Source: Pedobacter sp. BAL39 (lineage in GTDB: Bacteria > Bacteroidota > Bacteroidia > Sphingobacteriales > Sphingobacteriaceae). From it: a stretch of 64,000 nucleotides of DNA. The DNA lies in contig NZ_ABCM01000009.1 of assembly GCF_000170795.1 (NCBI RefSeq), positions 62,001 to 126,000 of the forward strand. The letters are read 5' to 3'. Below are positions 26,859 to 35,837 of the stretch, piece after piece. A program made the translations under genes and the position numbers. Every line of letters starts with the position of its first letter. Position 1 is the first letter of the stretch. The notes beneath the pieces were generated by a model. It ran no database searches, was not told the origin of the DNA, and saw only the letters and a program-made list of their open reading frames with translations.

Positions 26859-27491
26859 TTAAGCAGCGTCAATCGCTTCACGCAATGCCTTAGCTGCAGC
26901 AGCAGGATCTTCAGCGCCATAGATGGCAGCACCAGCAACCGCTACAATAGCGCCAGCTTTGATCACCTCAGCCACGTTATTGATGTTTACACCACCTGCA
27001 ATAGATACCGGTACACCTGCACGTGCCGCCTCATCGATCAATACCTGGATAGAGTATCCTGCCGTCCACTGCTCATCAAGACCTGCATGCAGCTCTACAA
27101 ATTGAGCACCAAGCTCGGTAACTTCCTGAGCACGCTTTACACGGTCGGCCACCCCAATGGTATCCACTACAACACCTTTACCATGCGCTTTACCAGCTTT
27201 GATGGCTCCAGCGATGGTCGCATTACCTGCAGCACCCAGGACAGTAACCAGGTCGGCCCCTGCCTTGAAAGCGATGTCTGCTTCCAGCTCGCCTGCATCC
27301 ATAGTTTTTAAATCAGCAAAAACCAATTTATCAGGATGCGCATTTTTCATTGCCGTAACCACGGCAATACCTTCGTTTTTAATCAGGGGGGTACCCAGCT
27401 CAATGATGTCTATGTAAGGTGCAATTTTTGCAGCCAGCGCCAAAGCCTCTGCTGTTGTCAATAAATCTATTGCTACTTGTAATTTTGCCAT
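26859..27491 (-). CDS. hxlA: 3-hexulose-6-phosphate synthase
   Basis: 210 residues of the OMP-decarboxylase-like TIM barrel. LQVAIDLLTTAEAL, VFADLKTMDAGE and FVELHAGLDEQ match HPS. The related KGPDC (UlaD) shares these motifs, but the adjacent hxlB decides for HPS. The enzyme condenses formaldehyde with ribulose 5-phosphate. As no methanol or methylamine oxidation genes are seen, the role is probably formaldehyde detoxification. Confidence 0.9.
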   Translation of the reverse strand: MAKLQVAIDLLTTAEALALAAKIAPYIDIIELGTPLIKNEGIAVVTAMKNAHPDKLVFADLKTMDAGELEADIAFKAGADLVTVLGAAGNATIAGAIKAGKAHGKGVVVDTIGVADRVKRAQEVTELGAQFVELHAGLDEQWTAGYSIQVLIDEAARAGVPVSIAGGVNINNVAEVIKAGAIVAVAGAAIYGAEDPAAAAKALREAIDAA

Positions 27492-27545
27492 AATGTTTAT
27501 TCTAAAATATAATTGTTTGTATTATTCCTATTGATCTGCTCCCTG

Positions 27546-28130
27546 CTATTCCAGGTTGGCGTGCCGTTTCCACAGTGCCTCTGCAGGTGTTCCATATTCT
27601 TTCCAGATGGTCTGAAAAACAGCATCCATCAGCAGCAGCACCGCCTGCTCAAAGAGACTGCCGGCATACTGCCTGGAAATGTGACCTCCATGATCCTGCT
27701 TCTGTGCTGCCGGCAACACCACCGTCAATGCGGAAAGTGCTGAAAGTGCAGAATCGGAAGTTGTCGAAATCGCTAGCACTCTAGCGCCCGCCGCTGCTGC
27801 CTTCCCCGCTGCGGTGACAATGCTGCTGGTTGTTCCCGAGCCGGATGCTGCAATCAGGATATCGCCGGCTGTAATGGCAGGCGTGGTCGTCTCTCCTACT
27901 ACAAAAACAGTTAATCCCAGGTGCATGAAACGCATCGCCGCAGCACGCATCGCCAGTCCTGTGCGCCCTGCCCCGGTAAGGAAGATGCGCTCCGTCTGCT
28001 GAAGGTAAGGGATCAGGAGCGCCAGTTGTTCGAAATCAATCGCCGACACCAGCTGCTGCTGCTCATTCAGGATCATCATCAGCTGTTCTTCCAGTACTGC
28101 AGGTCTATTTTTCAGGGTATCTACTTTCAT
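27546..28130 (-). CDS. hxlB: 6-phospho-3-hexuloisomerase
   Basis: A 194-residue single SIS-domain sugar isomerase (IFLTGAGRTGLAMRAAAMRF, then ILIAASGSGTTSSIVTAAGK). It converts hexulose 6-phosphate to fructose 6-phosphate, the second step after HxlA. The Glu near the C-terminus (FEQAVLLLMDAVF) matches the family. It is promoter-proximal, 54 bases before hxlA, and divergent from araC. Confidence 0.9.
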   Translation of the reverse strand: MKVDTLKNRPAVLEEQLMMILNEQQQLVSAIDFEQLALLIPYLQQTERIFLTGAGRTGLAMRAAAMRFMHLGLTVFVVGETTTPAITAGDILIAASGSGTTSSIVTAAGKAAAAGARVLAISTTSDSALSALSALTVVLPAAQKQDHGGHISRQYAGSLFEQAVLLLMDAVFQTIWKEYGTPAEALWKRHANLE

Positions 28131-28149
28131 CTTGATAAATAATGGTGGT

Positions 28150-28157
28150 CAAAGGTA
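28150..28157 (-). promoter_or_regulatory. Promoter -7 element of hxlBA (TACCTTTG)
   Basis: The minus strand reads TACCTTTG, 19 bases before the hxlB ATG. The expected -33 region (about 28178) adjoins the left arm of the inverted repeat at 28192. Confidence 0.5.
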
Positions 28158-28191
28158 TCCCTCAAAAAGGGCCCAAACGTTATACATTATT

Positions 28192-28260
28192 CGCATTGTA
28201 TGGGACTTTCCGGACATGATTAGCCAGAAGTACACGACAATTTCCGGATAGTCCAATGCG
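28192..28260. promoter_or_regulatory. Long inverted repeat between hxlB and araC
   Basis: The left arm reads CGCATTG-TATG-GGACT-T-TCCGGA (28192-28214). The complement of the right arm (28243-28260) reads CGCATTGGACTATCCGGA. The arms therefore match over 16 to 17 bases, with a 3-4 base insertion and one mismatch, separated by 28 bases. This is a strong candidate operator for the divergent AraC regulator. The left arm sits just upstream of the hxlB promoter (activation) and the right arm overlaps the likely araC -33 (self-control). Confidence 0.7.
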
Positions 28261-28276
28261 ATAACTCAGGATACCG

Positions 28277-28284
28277 TATCTTTG
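28277..28284 (+). promoter_or_regulatory. Promoter -7 element of araC (TATCTTTG)
   Basis: A perfect TAnnTTTG box 51 bases before the ATG at 28336. No TTTG is present 20 bases upstream; that position lies in the right arm of the inverted repeat. Confidence 0.5.
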
Positions 28285-28335
28285 AAGCCTGAATTCCCGC
28301 CAGCATACTCCAGGCAGGGCATTGAAAATTGATAC

Positions 28336-29196
28336 ATGGCAGCAGCACAGCATACACCCAGCTTAGAAAAATCATTAATCTACATCCGCAACCTTGAAAA
28401 TTGTCCACCCGCGTATCTGAATGATCCGGGCAGGAAGGATTTCTTTGAGATTGTATGGCTGCAGGATGAGCTGCCACTCCATGCCGTCAGACCGGAAGAA
28501 ACACAAGGCCGTGGCGACTGGATTTACCTTATCCCTCCCTACCGGGTGCACCAGCTCAATAAAGCCGGCAAGAATGGTATTCTGCTTTCCTTCAAAAGGG
28601 ATTTTCTTGATGAAGCCGACAAAGAGTTCTACCTGGACATCTTTAAGATCTTCAACATTCAGGGGGAATTCTCCTGTCTGCCTCTTACTCCTGCAAATGC
28701 TGCAGAGCTTGCCAAGAGTTATCAGCTGCTAGAAGAAGAATATCAGTCAGAGAGCAATTTCCTCATTCTCAAAGCCATCCTCAGGGTATTCCTGCTGAAG
28801 CTCATCCGCATCAAAGAGCATGTGTTCACCAGCCAGGATGTTAATCAGAAACGTGTTTACGAATTTATGCTGCTCCTGGAAAAAAACTATCAGCAAGAAC
28901 GTAATGCAGACTATTACGCGGCCGAGCTCGGCTTAAGTGCCAAAAGGCTCAACCAAGTCTTAAAAGAAAAACTCGACAAAACGGCCATGCAGCTGATACA
29001 TGACCGCATCATTCTGGAAGCAAAAAGACAGATCATCCACAGCGAAAACACGCTGAAGGAAATTGCCTATGAACTGGGCTTTACCGACCGCCCGTATTTC
29101 AGCAGGTTCTTCAAAAAGCAAACCGGCCAGGCACCCGAAGATTTTCAAAAGATGGCCCGCCAGCACATCGAATCCAAATTCAACACGCTGGTCTGA
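28336..29196 (+). CDS. AraC-family transcriptional regulator
   Basis: 286 residues. The N-terminal half is a cupin-like sensing domain (FFEIVWLQDELPLHAV, then WIYLIPPYRVHQL). The C-terminal 100 residues hold two helix-turn-helix motifs (YYAAELGLSAKRLNQVLKE, then LKEIAYELGFTDRPYFSRFF). It is divergent from hxlBA and is the likely formaldehyde-responsive activator. This differs from Bacillus, where HxlR, an unrelated winged helix protein, does the job. Confidence 0.9.
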   Translation: MAAAQHTPSLEKSLIYIRNLENCPPAYLNDPGRKDFFEIVWLQDELPLHAVRPEETQGRGDWIYLIPPYRVHQLNKAGKNGILLSFKRDFLDEADKEFYLDIFKIFNIQGEFSCLPLTPANAAELAKSYQLLEEEYQSESNFLILKAILRVFLLKLIRIKEHVFTSQDVNQKRVYEFMLLLEKNYQQERNADYYAAELGLSAKRLNQVLKEKLDKTAMQLIHDRIILEAKRQIIHSENTLKEIAYELGFTDRPYFSRFFKKQTGQAPEDFQKMARQHIESKFNTLV

Positions 29197-29267
29197 TCAA
29201 AACCCACTGTTACATACAAACTCCTGCTTCAGGAGGGGCAAATCTTACATTCCTCTGTTTATACTCT

Positions 29268-29299
29268 TTTGTATAAACAGTACACGAACCGTATCTTTG
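29268..29299 (+). promoter_or_regulatory. suf operon promoter
   Basis: TTTG (29268-29271), exactly 20 bases, TATCTTTG (29292-29299): a perfect Bacteroidota sigma-ABfr type promoter, 38 bases before the sufB start. The TTTGTATA next to both boxes is repeated, but no clear Rrf2-type dyad was found. Confidence 0.75.
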
Positions 29300-29337
29300 T
29301 ATACCAAAGAATGCTATTCGACATAGCTTAAAGACGG

Positions 29338-30788
29338 ATGATCATGAAAGAAGATTTGAATATACTAGAGCAAACCGCACAGAATGAATACAAGTACGGC
29401 TTTGTTACAGATATTGATACGGATGTTATTCCAAAAGGACTAAACGAGTCAGTAATTGAGCTGATATCGAAAAAAAGAACGAGCCGGAATGGATGCTGCA
29501 ATGGCGCCTGAAGGCTTTTGCCCATTGGCTCAAACTTGAAGAACCCAAATGGCCTAACGTCACGTACCCTCCTATTAACTACCAGGACATTATTTATTAC
29601 GCTGCTCCTAAGAAAAAAGAGCAGCTGAACAGCCTGGATGAGGTGGATCCTGAGCTGTTGCTTACGTTCGACAAACTGGGCATTTCCCTGAATGAGCAGA
29701 AAAGACTTACCGGCGTTGCCGTGGACGTGGTGATGGACAGTGTATCGATTGCGACTTCTTTTAAGGAGCAGCTCTCAGAGATTGGCGTGATTTTCTGTTC
29801 TATCAGTGAAGCCATACAAAAACATCCTGAGCTGGTAAAGAAATATTTAGGATCGGTGGTGCCGATGACCGACAACTATTTTTCGGCCCTGAACTCCGCA
29901 GTATTTACAGATGGTTCTTTCTGTTATATCCCTAAAGGGGTACGCTGCCCAATGGAGCTTTCTACCTACTTCCGTATCAATGCAGAGAACTCCGGTCAGT
30001 TTGAGCGGACGCTCATCATTGCTGAAGAAGAAAGTTATGTAAGTTACCTGGAAGGCTGTACCGCACCCATGCGTGATGAAAACCAGCTGCATGCCGCTGT
30101 GGTAGAGCTGGTGGCGATGCGTAAAGCAGAAATCAAATATTCTACGGTGCAGAACTGGTATCCTGGCGACAAAGAAGGTAAGGGTGGCATCTATAATTTT
30201 GTGACCAAGCGGGGCATCTGTGCCGGCGACCATGCCAAAATTTCCTGGACACAGGTAGAAACAGGATCTGCGGTAACCTGGAAATACCCCAGTGTGATCC
30301 TCAAAGGTGATTATTCGATCGGTGAGTTTTACTCCGTGGCTTTCACCAATAACTATCAGCAGGCAGATACAGGAACAAAAATGATCCACCTGGGTAAGAA
30401 CACACGCAGCAGGATCGTGGCGAAGGGCATCTCCGCAGGTAAAAGCCAGAACAGCTACCGCGGCCTGGTCCGCGCCGGCAAAGGGGCGCTGAATGCCAGG
30501 AACTTCTCGCAGTGCGATTCGCTCCTGCTTGGCGATCAGTGTGGCGCTCATACCTTTCCTTACATCGAGGTCAAAAATAAAACAGCCATCATTGAACATG
30601 AGGCTACGACCTCAAAAATCGGTGAAGACCAGCTGTTTTACTGCAAACAACGTGGCATTGATGCGGAGACTGCTGTAGCGATGATCGTAAACGGCTTCGC
30701 TAAAGAAGTAATGAACCAGCTCCCTATGGAGTTCGCCATTGAAGCCCAAAAACTCCTTGCCATCAGCATGGAAGGAAGTGTGGGTTAA
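29338..30788 (+). CDS. sufB: Fe-S assembly scaffold SufB, broken by a one-base deletion as sequenced
   Basis: SufB is the scaffold of the SUF iron-sulfur pathway. From ATG at 29338 (or 29344) the frame reads [20 protein letters not shown] as expected, then meets seven A at 29470-29476. It continues out of frame and stops at TGA soon after. The rest of SufB ([14 protein letters not shown], then [17 protein letters not shown]) lies in the -1 frame to 30788. Adding one A restores SISKKKNEPEW and gives 481-483 residues, the family length. A sequencing error is most likely. Programmed slippage on the A-run is possible; true loss is unlikely because sufCDSE are intact. Confidence 0.88.
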
Positions 30789-30818
30789 TACCATTATTAG
30801 ATTAAAATTTATCAAGAC

Positions 30819-31580
30819 ATGTTATCAATAAAAAATATACACGCCAATATTGACGGAAAACAGATTTTAAAAGGAATAAACCTGGAGATTAAAGCCGGGG
30901 AAGTGCATGCCATTATGGGCCCCAACGGTTCAGGCAAAAGCACCCTTTCTTCTGTCCTTGCCGGTAGGGAAGAATATGAAGTAACCGAAGGTGAAGTAAA
31001 GTTCCTGGGCAAAGACCTGCTGTCTCTTCCTGCTGAAGACCGTGCCCGTGAGGGTCTGTTCCTGGCTTTTCAGTATCCGGTTGAGATCCCTGGCGTCAGT
31101 ACTACCAACTTCATCAAGGCTGCAGTCAATGAAAAACGTAAATACCTGGGCCAGGATCCACTAGATGCGGTTTCCTTCCTCAAAATGATGAAAGAAAAGA
31201 TGGCCATGGTCGAGATCAACCAGTCGCTGTTGAGCCGCTCCATCAACGAAGGTTTCTCCGGTGGTGAAAAGAAAAGAAATGAAGTTTTCCAGATGGCCAT
31301 GCTGGAGCCCAAACTGGCCATTCTTGATGAGACCGACTCAGGTCTTGACATTGATGCACTCCGCATCGTTGCCAATGGCATCAACAAACTAAGAAGCAGC
31401 GATCGTGCCATCCTCCTCATCACCCACTATCAGCGTTTACTGGATTATATACAGCCAGACTTTGTACACGTACTGTACAAAGGAAAGATCGTAAAGTCGG
31501 GCACCAAGGAGCTCGCCCTGGAGCTGGAAGAAAGAGGATATGATTTCATTACCGAAGCGGCCGATATGGCCAACCTGTAG
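30819..31580 (+). CDS. sufC: Fe-S assembly ATPase SufC
   Basis: 253 residues of an ABC-type ATPase without membrane domain. Walker A GPNGSGKST (34-42), signature FSGGEKKRNE and Walker B LAILDETDSGLD are intact. EKKRNE and ETDSGLD are SufC-specific variants. It energises the SufBCD complex. It starts 30 bases after sufB. Confidence 0.96.
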   Translation: MLSIKNIHANIDGKQILKGINLEIKAGEVHAIMGPNGSGKSTLSSVLAGREEYEVTEGEVKFLGKDLLSLPAEDRAREGLFLAFQYPVEIPGVSTTNFIKAAVNEKRKYLGQDPLDAVSFLKMMKEKMAMVEINQSLLSRSINEGFSGGEKKRNEVFQMAMLEPKLAILDETDSGLDIDALRIVANGINKLRSSDRAILLITHYQRLLDYIQPDFVHVLYKGKIVKSGTKELALELEERGYDFITEAADMANL

Positions 31581-31604
31581 AGGCTTCATTAAATTAGTAA
31601 GACA

Positions 31605-32912
31605 ATGAATGCGACTTATTTTAAAGATCAGTTTCAGCAGCTTCAGACCGAAAATGATACTGTCCATTTGGCGGCATTGAGGGCTGGCAGCTTCGGAACT
31701 TTCGACCAGAAGGGATTCCCAACAACGAAACTCGAGGAGTGGAAATACACCAATATCAGTTCTCTTTTTGATAAAGAATACCAGATTTCTCCATTTACGG
31801 ACAATCCTGCATCGCTTGCTGCTGCTATTGAAGAAATCCAGCTCCCCGAACATACCAATGCCAATGTTTTATACTTTGTGAATGGCAGGTATGAACCATC
31901 ATTATCAATCATCCGGTCGACCATAGAAGAACTTCAGGTAATGCCACTTCTGCAGGCTGCCTCAGCGGGTTTTCAAGAGATCATCGATCAACACCTGGGG
32001 GAAAGCAGTGTCTATTTGAAAGATGGCATCCATGCCCTGAACACCTCCTTCATTACCGATGCGGTATTCATCCATGTTGCCGCAGGAAAAGAGCTGAGCC
32101 ATCCGGTATACATTTACCACCTTGCAGATGCTCAGCATCAGGCAATTCTGACACAGCCGAGAAGTTTGGTCTATGTTTCCAAACGTGCGAAAATCCAGAT
32201 TGCCGAAACCTTCCGGACCGTTGGTACCATGGACAGCTTCAGCAATGCGGTTATGGAAGTCGTAGTGGCACAAGATGCATTTCTGGAATATTATAAACTT
32301 CAGAATGATGCCGCCCATACCAGCCAGGTGAGCAGCACACACATCCACCAGACGGGTAAAAGCCATGTCCACACGGTTACCATCTCCCTGAACGGAGGCC
32401 TGTTGAGAAACAACCTCAACATGATCCTCGATGCGGAAGGCAACGAGACACACCTATACGGACTTTCCCTGCTGAAAGGAAAAACCCATGTGGACAACCA
32501 TACGCTGATAGACAATAAACATCCGAACTGTTTCAGTAACCAGTTGTATAAAAATATTGCCGACGACGCTGCAACTGGCGTCTTCAGTGGCAGGATCATC
32601 GTTCAGCCGGATGCGCAGAAAACGAATGCCTACCAATCGAATAAAAACATCATCCTGTCCGATCAGGCAACCATCAATGCAAAACCTCAGCTGGAAATTT
32701 TTGCAGATGACGTTAAATGCTCACATGGATGTACCGTAGGACAACTAGATGAAGAAGCTTTATTCTACCTCAGGGCCCGTGGTATTTCCAGAGAACTGGC
32801 CGAAGTGCTTTTGCTTCAAGCCTTTGCAACGGACATAGTGGAGCAGGTAAAAATTGAGCCACTTCGTCAACATATTGACACACTGATCCAGCAACATTTA
32901 TCTATTCAATAA
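31605..32912 (+). CDS. sufD: Fe-S assembly protein SufD
   Basis: 435 residues, related to SufB. Recognised by KLEEWKYTNISSLFD near the start and by the C-terminal beta-helix core DDVKCSHGCTVGQLDEEALFYLRARGI. It forms the SufBC2D complex and supports iron entry. One base separates its stop from the sufS start. Confidence 0.95.
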   Translation: MNATYFKDQFQQLQTENDTVHLAALRAGSFGTFDQKGFPTTKLEEWKYTNISSLFDKEYQISPFTDNPASLAAAIEEIQLPEHTNANVLYFVNGRYEPSLSIIRSTIEELQVMPLLQAASAGFQEIIDQHLGESSVYLKDGIHALNTSFITDAVFIHVAAGKELSHPVYIYHLADAQHQAILTQPRSLVYVSKRAKIQIAETFRTVGTMDSFSNAVMEVVVAQDAFLEYYKLQNDAAHTSQVSSTHIHQTGKSHVHTVTISLNGGLLRNNLNMILDAEGNETHLYGLSLLKGKTHVDNHTLIDNKHPNCFSNQLYKNIADDAATGVFSGRIIVQPDAQKTNAYQSNKNIILSDQATINAKPQLEIFADDVKCSHGCTVGQLDEEALFYLRARGISRELAEVLLLQAFATDIVEQVKIEPLRQHIDTLIQQHLSIQ

Positions 32913-32913
32913 G

Positions 32914-34131
32914 ATGCTCATGACAGATTCCATCAGACAGCAGTTTCCGATACTGGAGCGAATGGTCAAAGGTAAACCATTGGTATACCTTGACAATGCA
33001 GCAACATCGCAAAAGCCACAGGTGGTGATCGATGCACTGACCGACTACTACAGCCGGTACAATGCCAACATTCACCGCGGCATACATACCCTGGCCGAAG
33101 AAGCCACTATGGCATATGAGGCAACGCGTGCAACAGTAAAGGACTTTATCGGGGCGGAAACTACAGAAGAGATCATATTTACCCGGGGAACAACCGAAGG
33201 CATTAACCTGGTAGCTTATACCTGGGGACGTAAACACATCAACGCAGGTGATGAGATCATCATCTCCGGTATGGAGCACCACTCCAACATCGTTCCCTGG
33301 CAGATCCTTTGTCAGGAAAAACAGGCGCTGCTGAAAGTGATCCCTGTAAATGATGCGGGTGCATTTGCGCTGGAGGACTTTACGGCCCTGCTCAGCCCGA
33401 GAACAAAACTCGTTTCCATTGTGCAGGTATCGAATGCCCTGGGCACGGTAAATCCGGTAAAGGAAATGATTGCTGCTGCACATCAGGCAGGAGCCCTCGT
33501 CCTCGTAGACGGTGCACAGTCGGCCGTACACCTGGACATCAACGTACAGGACCTTGACTGTGATTTCTTTGCCTTTTCGGGCCATAAGGTTTACGGTCCT
33601 ACAGGCATCGGTGTACTCTACGGAAAAAAGGACTTATTGGAAGAGATGCCCGTGTTTCAGGGAGGCGGGGAGATGATCAAAGAAGTATCTTTTGAACAAA
33701 CTACCTTCAATGAACTCCCTTATAAATATGAAGCTGGTACACCAAACATTGCAGACACTATTGCCCTCAAGGCAGCGTTGGATTACATCAGCAGCATCGG
33801 CAAACCGGCAATCCGCGCCCATGAAAATGAGCTACTGGAGTACGCCACCGCACAGCTGGAAAATATCCCGGGCCTGAGAATCATTGGAAAAGCAGCACAC
33901 AAGGTCAGCCTGGTTTCTTTCGTGATTGATGGTGTCCATCCTCAGGATGCCGCCATCATCCTCGACAACCTGGGCATTGCTGTGAGAACGGGACACCATT
34001 GCACACAACCCCTGATGAAACGTTTTGGCATTCCCGGAACCATTCGTGCCTCTTTTGCCCTTTATAATACAAAGGCAGAAGTGGATGCGCTGGTGACCGG
34101 TATTTTGAAAACTATAAAAATGTTATCCTGA
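32914..34131 (+). CDS. sufS: Cysteine desulfurase SufS
   Basis: A 405-residue group II cysteine desulfurase; Met1 or Met3 may be the start. YLDNAATSQKP, the PLP Lys225 in FSGHKVYGPTG and the catalytic Cys363 in RTGHHCTQPLM are present. It takes sulfur from cysteine as a persulfide and passes it to SufE. The stop TGA shares its last base with the sufE ATG. Confidence 0.96.
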   Translation: MLMTDSIRQQFPILERMVKGKPLVYLDNAATSQKPQVVIDALTDYYSRYNANIHRGIHTLAEEATMAYEATRATVKDFIGAETTEEIIFTRGTTEGINLVAYTWGRKHINAGDEIIISGMEHHSNIVPWQILCQEKQALLKVIPVNDAGAFALEDFTALLSPRTKLVSIVQVSNALGTVNPVKEMIAAAHQAGALVLVDGAQSAVHLDINVQDLDCDFFAFSGHKVYGPTGIGVLYGKKDLLEEMPVFQGGGEMIKEVSFEQTTFNELPYKYEAGTPNIADTIALKAALDYISSIGKPAIRAHENELLEYATAQLENIPGLRIIGKAAHKVSLVSFVIDGVHPQDAAIILDNLGIAVRTGHHCTQPLMKRFGIPGTIRASFALYNTKAEVDALVTGILKTIKMLS

Positions 34132-34571
34132 TGAACCATCCGTCTATTGCTGAAATTGAAAAAGAGATTATCGAAGACTTCTCTTTATTTGACAACTGGG
34201 AAGACAAATATGAATACATCATTGACCTGGGTAAGAAATTAGCTCCGCTGGAGGAAGTCCATAAAATCGACGACAACAAGATCAAAGGCTGCCAGTCGAC
34301 AGTCTGGCTTACCGCCAGTTATGAAGATGGCCGCGTCTATTTTAAGGCCGACAGTGATGCGGTGATTGTCAAGGGACTGGTGAGCATGCTCATCAAGGTG
34401 TTGTCGGGGCAGAAAGCTGATGACATCATCAACACCCAGCTGGACTTCATTGCCGAGATTGGCATGATGAGCCATCTGGCACAGACCCGGTCAAACGGGT
34501 TGTTGTCAATGATCAGGCAGATGAAAAACTATGCGCTAGCCTTCAAAACCATACAGACAGCAGGGCAGTAA
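34131..34571 (+). CDS. sufE: Sulfur acceptor SufE
   Basis: A 146-residue SufE with the sulfur-accepting Cys54 in IKGCQSTVWL and the usual IEDFSLFDNWEDKYEYIIDLG beginning (quoted in part). It carries persulfide sulfur from SufS to SufB. It is translationally coupled to sufS by the one-base overlap. Confidence 0.95.
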   Translation: MNHPSIAEIEKEIIEDFSLFDNWEDKYEYIIDLGKKLAPLEEVHKIDDNKIKGCQSTVWLTASYEDGRVYFKADSDAVIVKGLVSMLIKVLSGQKADDIINTQLDFIAEIGMMSHLAQTRSNGLLSMIRQMKNYALAFKTIQTAGQ

Positions 34572-34637
34572 AACACGCGTAGAATAGAAATAAACCGACG
34601 CCGAAAAGAAAAAGAAATCAGAAAAAACAACATCATA

Positions 34638-34955
34638 ATGATGGACAAAGAAGTATTGAAACAAAAGGTCATCGACTGTCTGCAGACCATCTATGACCCC
34701 GAAATACCGGTCAGCATTTACGAGCTTGGCCTGATCTACGAGACGGAGATCCTTCCTCCGCTGAACAACGTGCAGATTGTCATGACGCTGACAGCTCCGG
34801 GATGCCCAGCAGCGCAGAGCATTCCTCTCGAAGTGGAGCAGAAGGTAAAGGAGATTGAGGGAGTGAATGAAGTTTCGGTAGTGGTCACCTGGGATCCGCC
34901 ATGGAACAACGACATGATCTCAGAAACTGCAAGGTTTGAATTAGGAATGATGTAA
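34638..34955 (+). CDS. sufT: SufT-like DUF59/MIP18 Fe-S maturation protein
   Basis: 105 residues, the DUF59 (FeS assembly SUF system protein) family: YDPEIPVSIYELGLIY at the start and TLTAPGCPAAQSIP with the conserved Cys. It is thought to help maturation of Fe-S proteins under high demand. It follows sufE after 66 bases, the only sizeable gap in the operon, and precedes the Rrf2 gene by 12 bases. Confidence 0.88.
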   Translation: MMDKEVLKQKVIDCLQTIYDPEIPVSIYELGLIYETEILPPLNNVQIVMTLTAPGCPAAQSIPLEVEQKVKEIEGVNEVSVVVTWDPPWNNDMISETARFELGMM

Positions 34956-34967
34956 GAAACAGACGTT

Positions 34968-35438
34968 ATGAAAATCACAGCTCAGGAAGAGTATGGCTTG
35001 CGGATATTGCTGCGCATTGCGCGACAAGGAAAAGAAGGTTTGAGCATCGCCGCCATCAGTGAATCTGAGGGCTTGTCGACCGCCTATGTGGCAAAGCTCA
35101 CACGTCTTCTCCGTATGGCCGGTTACATCAACAGTACTCCGGGTAATAAGGGCGGGTATAGCCTTGCCATGCCTGCGGCAGAAATTAACATCAACAAGGT
35201 ATTAAAGGTATTGGGAGGAGCGCTGTTCAGTCAGCGTTTTTGCGAAGAATACCCGGGTGCAGTAAAACTCTGCACCAACTCTATTGATTGCTCTGTGCGC
35301 TCCCTGTGGCAGATGATCCAGCTGACTGTCGATCAGTTGCTCGACCAGGTGAGCCTAAAGGACCTGCTCAGTCCAGAGCAGCAGTCCAACTTTCTTCTGG
35401 AATCCATTCTAGAGGAGAAGCTGAAGTTAAAATTATAA
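34968..35438 (+). CDS. Rrf2/IscR-type transcriptional regulator
   Basis: 156 residues. The winged helix (ITAQEEYGLRILLRIARQ, then LSTAYVAKLTRLLRMAGYI) is followed by Cys92, Cys102 and Cys108, a close counterpart of the IscR cluster ligands (C92, C98, C104) with a longer first gap. It probably binds a [2Fe-2S] cluster and reports Fe-S status back to the suf promoter. It is the last gene of the operon rather than the first. Confidence 0.88.
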   Translation: MKITAQEEYGLRILLRIARQGKEGLSIAAISESEGLSTAYVAKLTRLLRMAGYINSTPGNKGGYSLAMPAAEININKVLKVLGGALFSQRFCEEYPGAVKLCTNSIDCSVRSLWQMIQLTVDQLLDQVSLKDLLSPEQQSNFLLESILEEKLKLKL

Positions 35439-35449
35439 AGACGGCGGAT

Positions 35450-35833
35450 TTATTGTTCGTAGAACTCTATTGGCAGCTGATCCGGATCCTGAATGAAGGT
35501 GAATCTTTTGCCAGTAAACTCGTCAATACGTATGGGCTCCGAGACTACCCTTTTATCGTGGAGTTCCAGTACCACCCTGTCCAGGTCTCTCACCTCAAAA
35601 GCAAGGTGCCTTAAGCCAGCAGCTTCCGGCCTTGATGGCCGCTGAGGAGGGTTAGGAAAAGAAAACAGTTCTATAATATATTCGCCATTCAGCGCAAGGT
35701 CGAGCTTGTAGGAAGCCCGCTCCTGGCGGTAAACCTCCCGGATGACCGTCAGCCCTAGTACTTCTGTATAAAAGGCCTTTGACACCTGATAATCGCGACA
35801 AATGATGGCAATATGATGAACCTTCTGCATCAT
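35450..35833 (-). CDS. VOC family protein (GloA2-like)
   Basis: 127-128 residues, started at Met at 35833 or 35830 because longer starts run into the neighbouring stop. VHHIAIICRDYQVSKAFYTE and GLRHLAFEVRDLD are paired beta-alpha-beta-beta-beta modules with metal ligands His (5 residues in), Glu, His and a C-terminal Glu (LPIEFYEQ). It resembles the SMU1112c/GloA2 group related to glyoxalase I; the real substrate is unknown. It follows the propeller gene by 4 bases. Confidence 0.8.
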   Translation of the reverse strand: MMQKVHHIAIICRDYQVSKAFYTEVLGLTVIREVYRQERASYKLDLALNGEYIIELFSFPNPPQRPSRPEAAGLRHLAFEVRDLDRVVLELHDKRVVSEPIRIDEFTGKRFTFIQDPDQLPIEFYEQ

Positions 35834-35837
35834 TGCA

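Noticed and set aside
26859..27491. 3-keto-L-gulonate-6-phosphate decarboxylase (UlaD)
   Set aside because: The families share motifs, but the adjacent 6-phospho-3-hexuloisomerase supports the RuMP pathway.
29847..30599. 250-residue frame antisense to sufB
   Set aside because: Compositional shadow of the conserved SufB sequence, with no recognisable domain.
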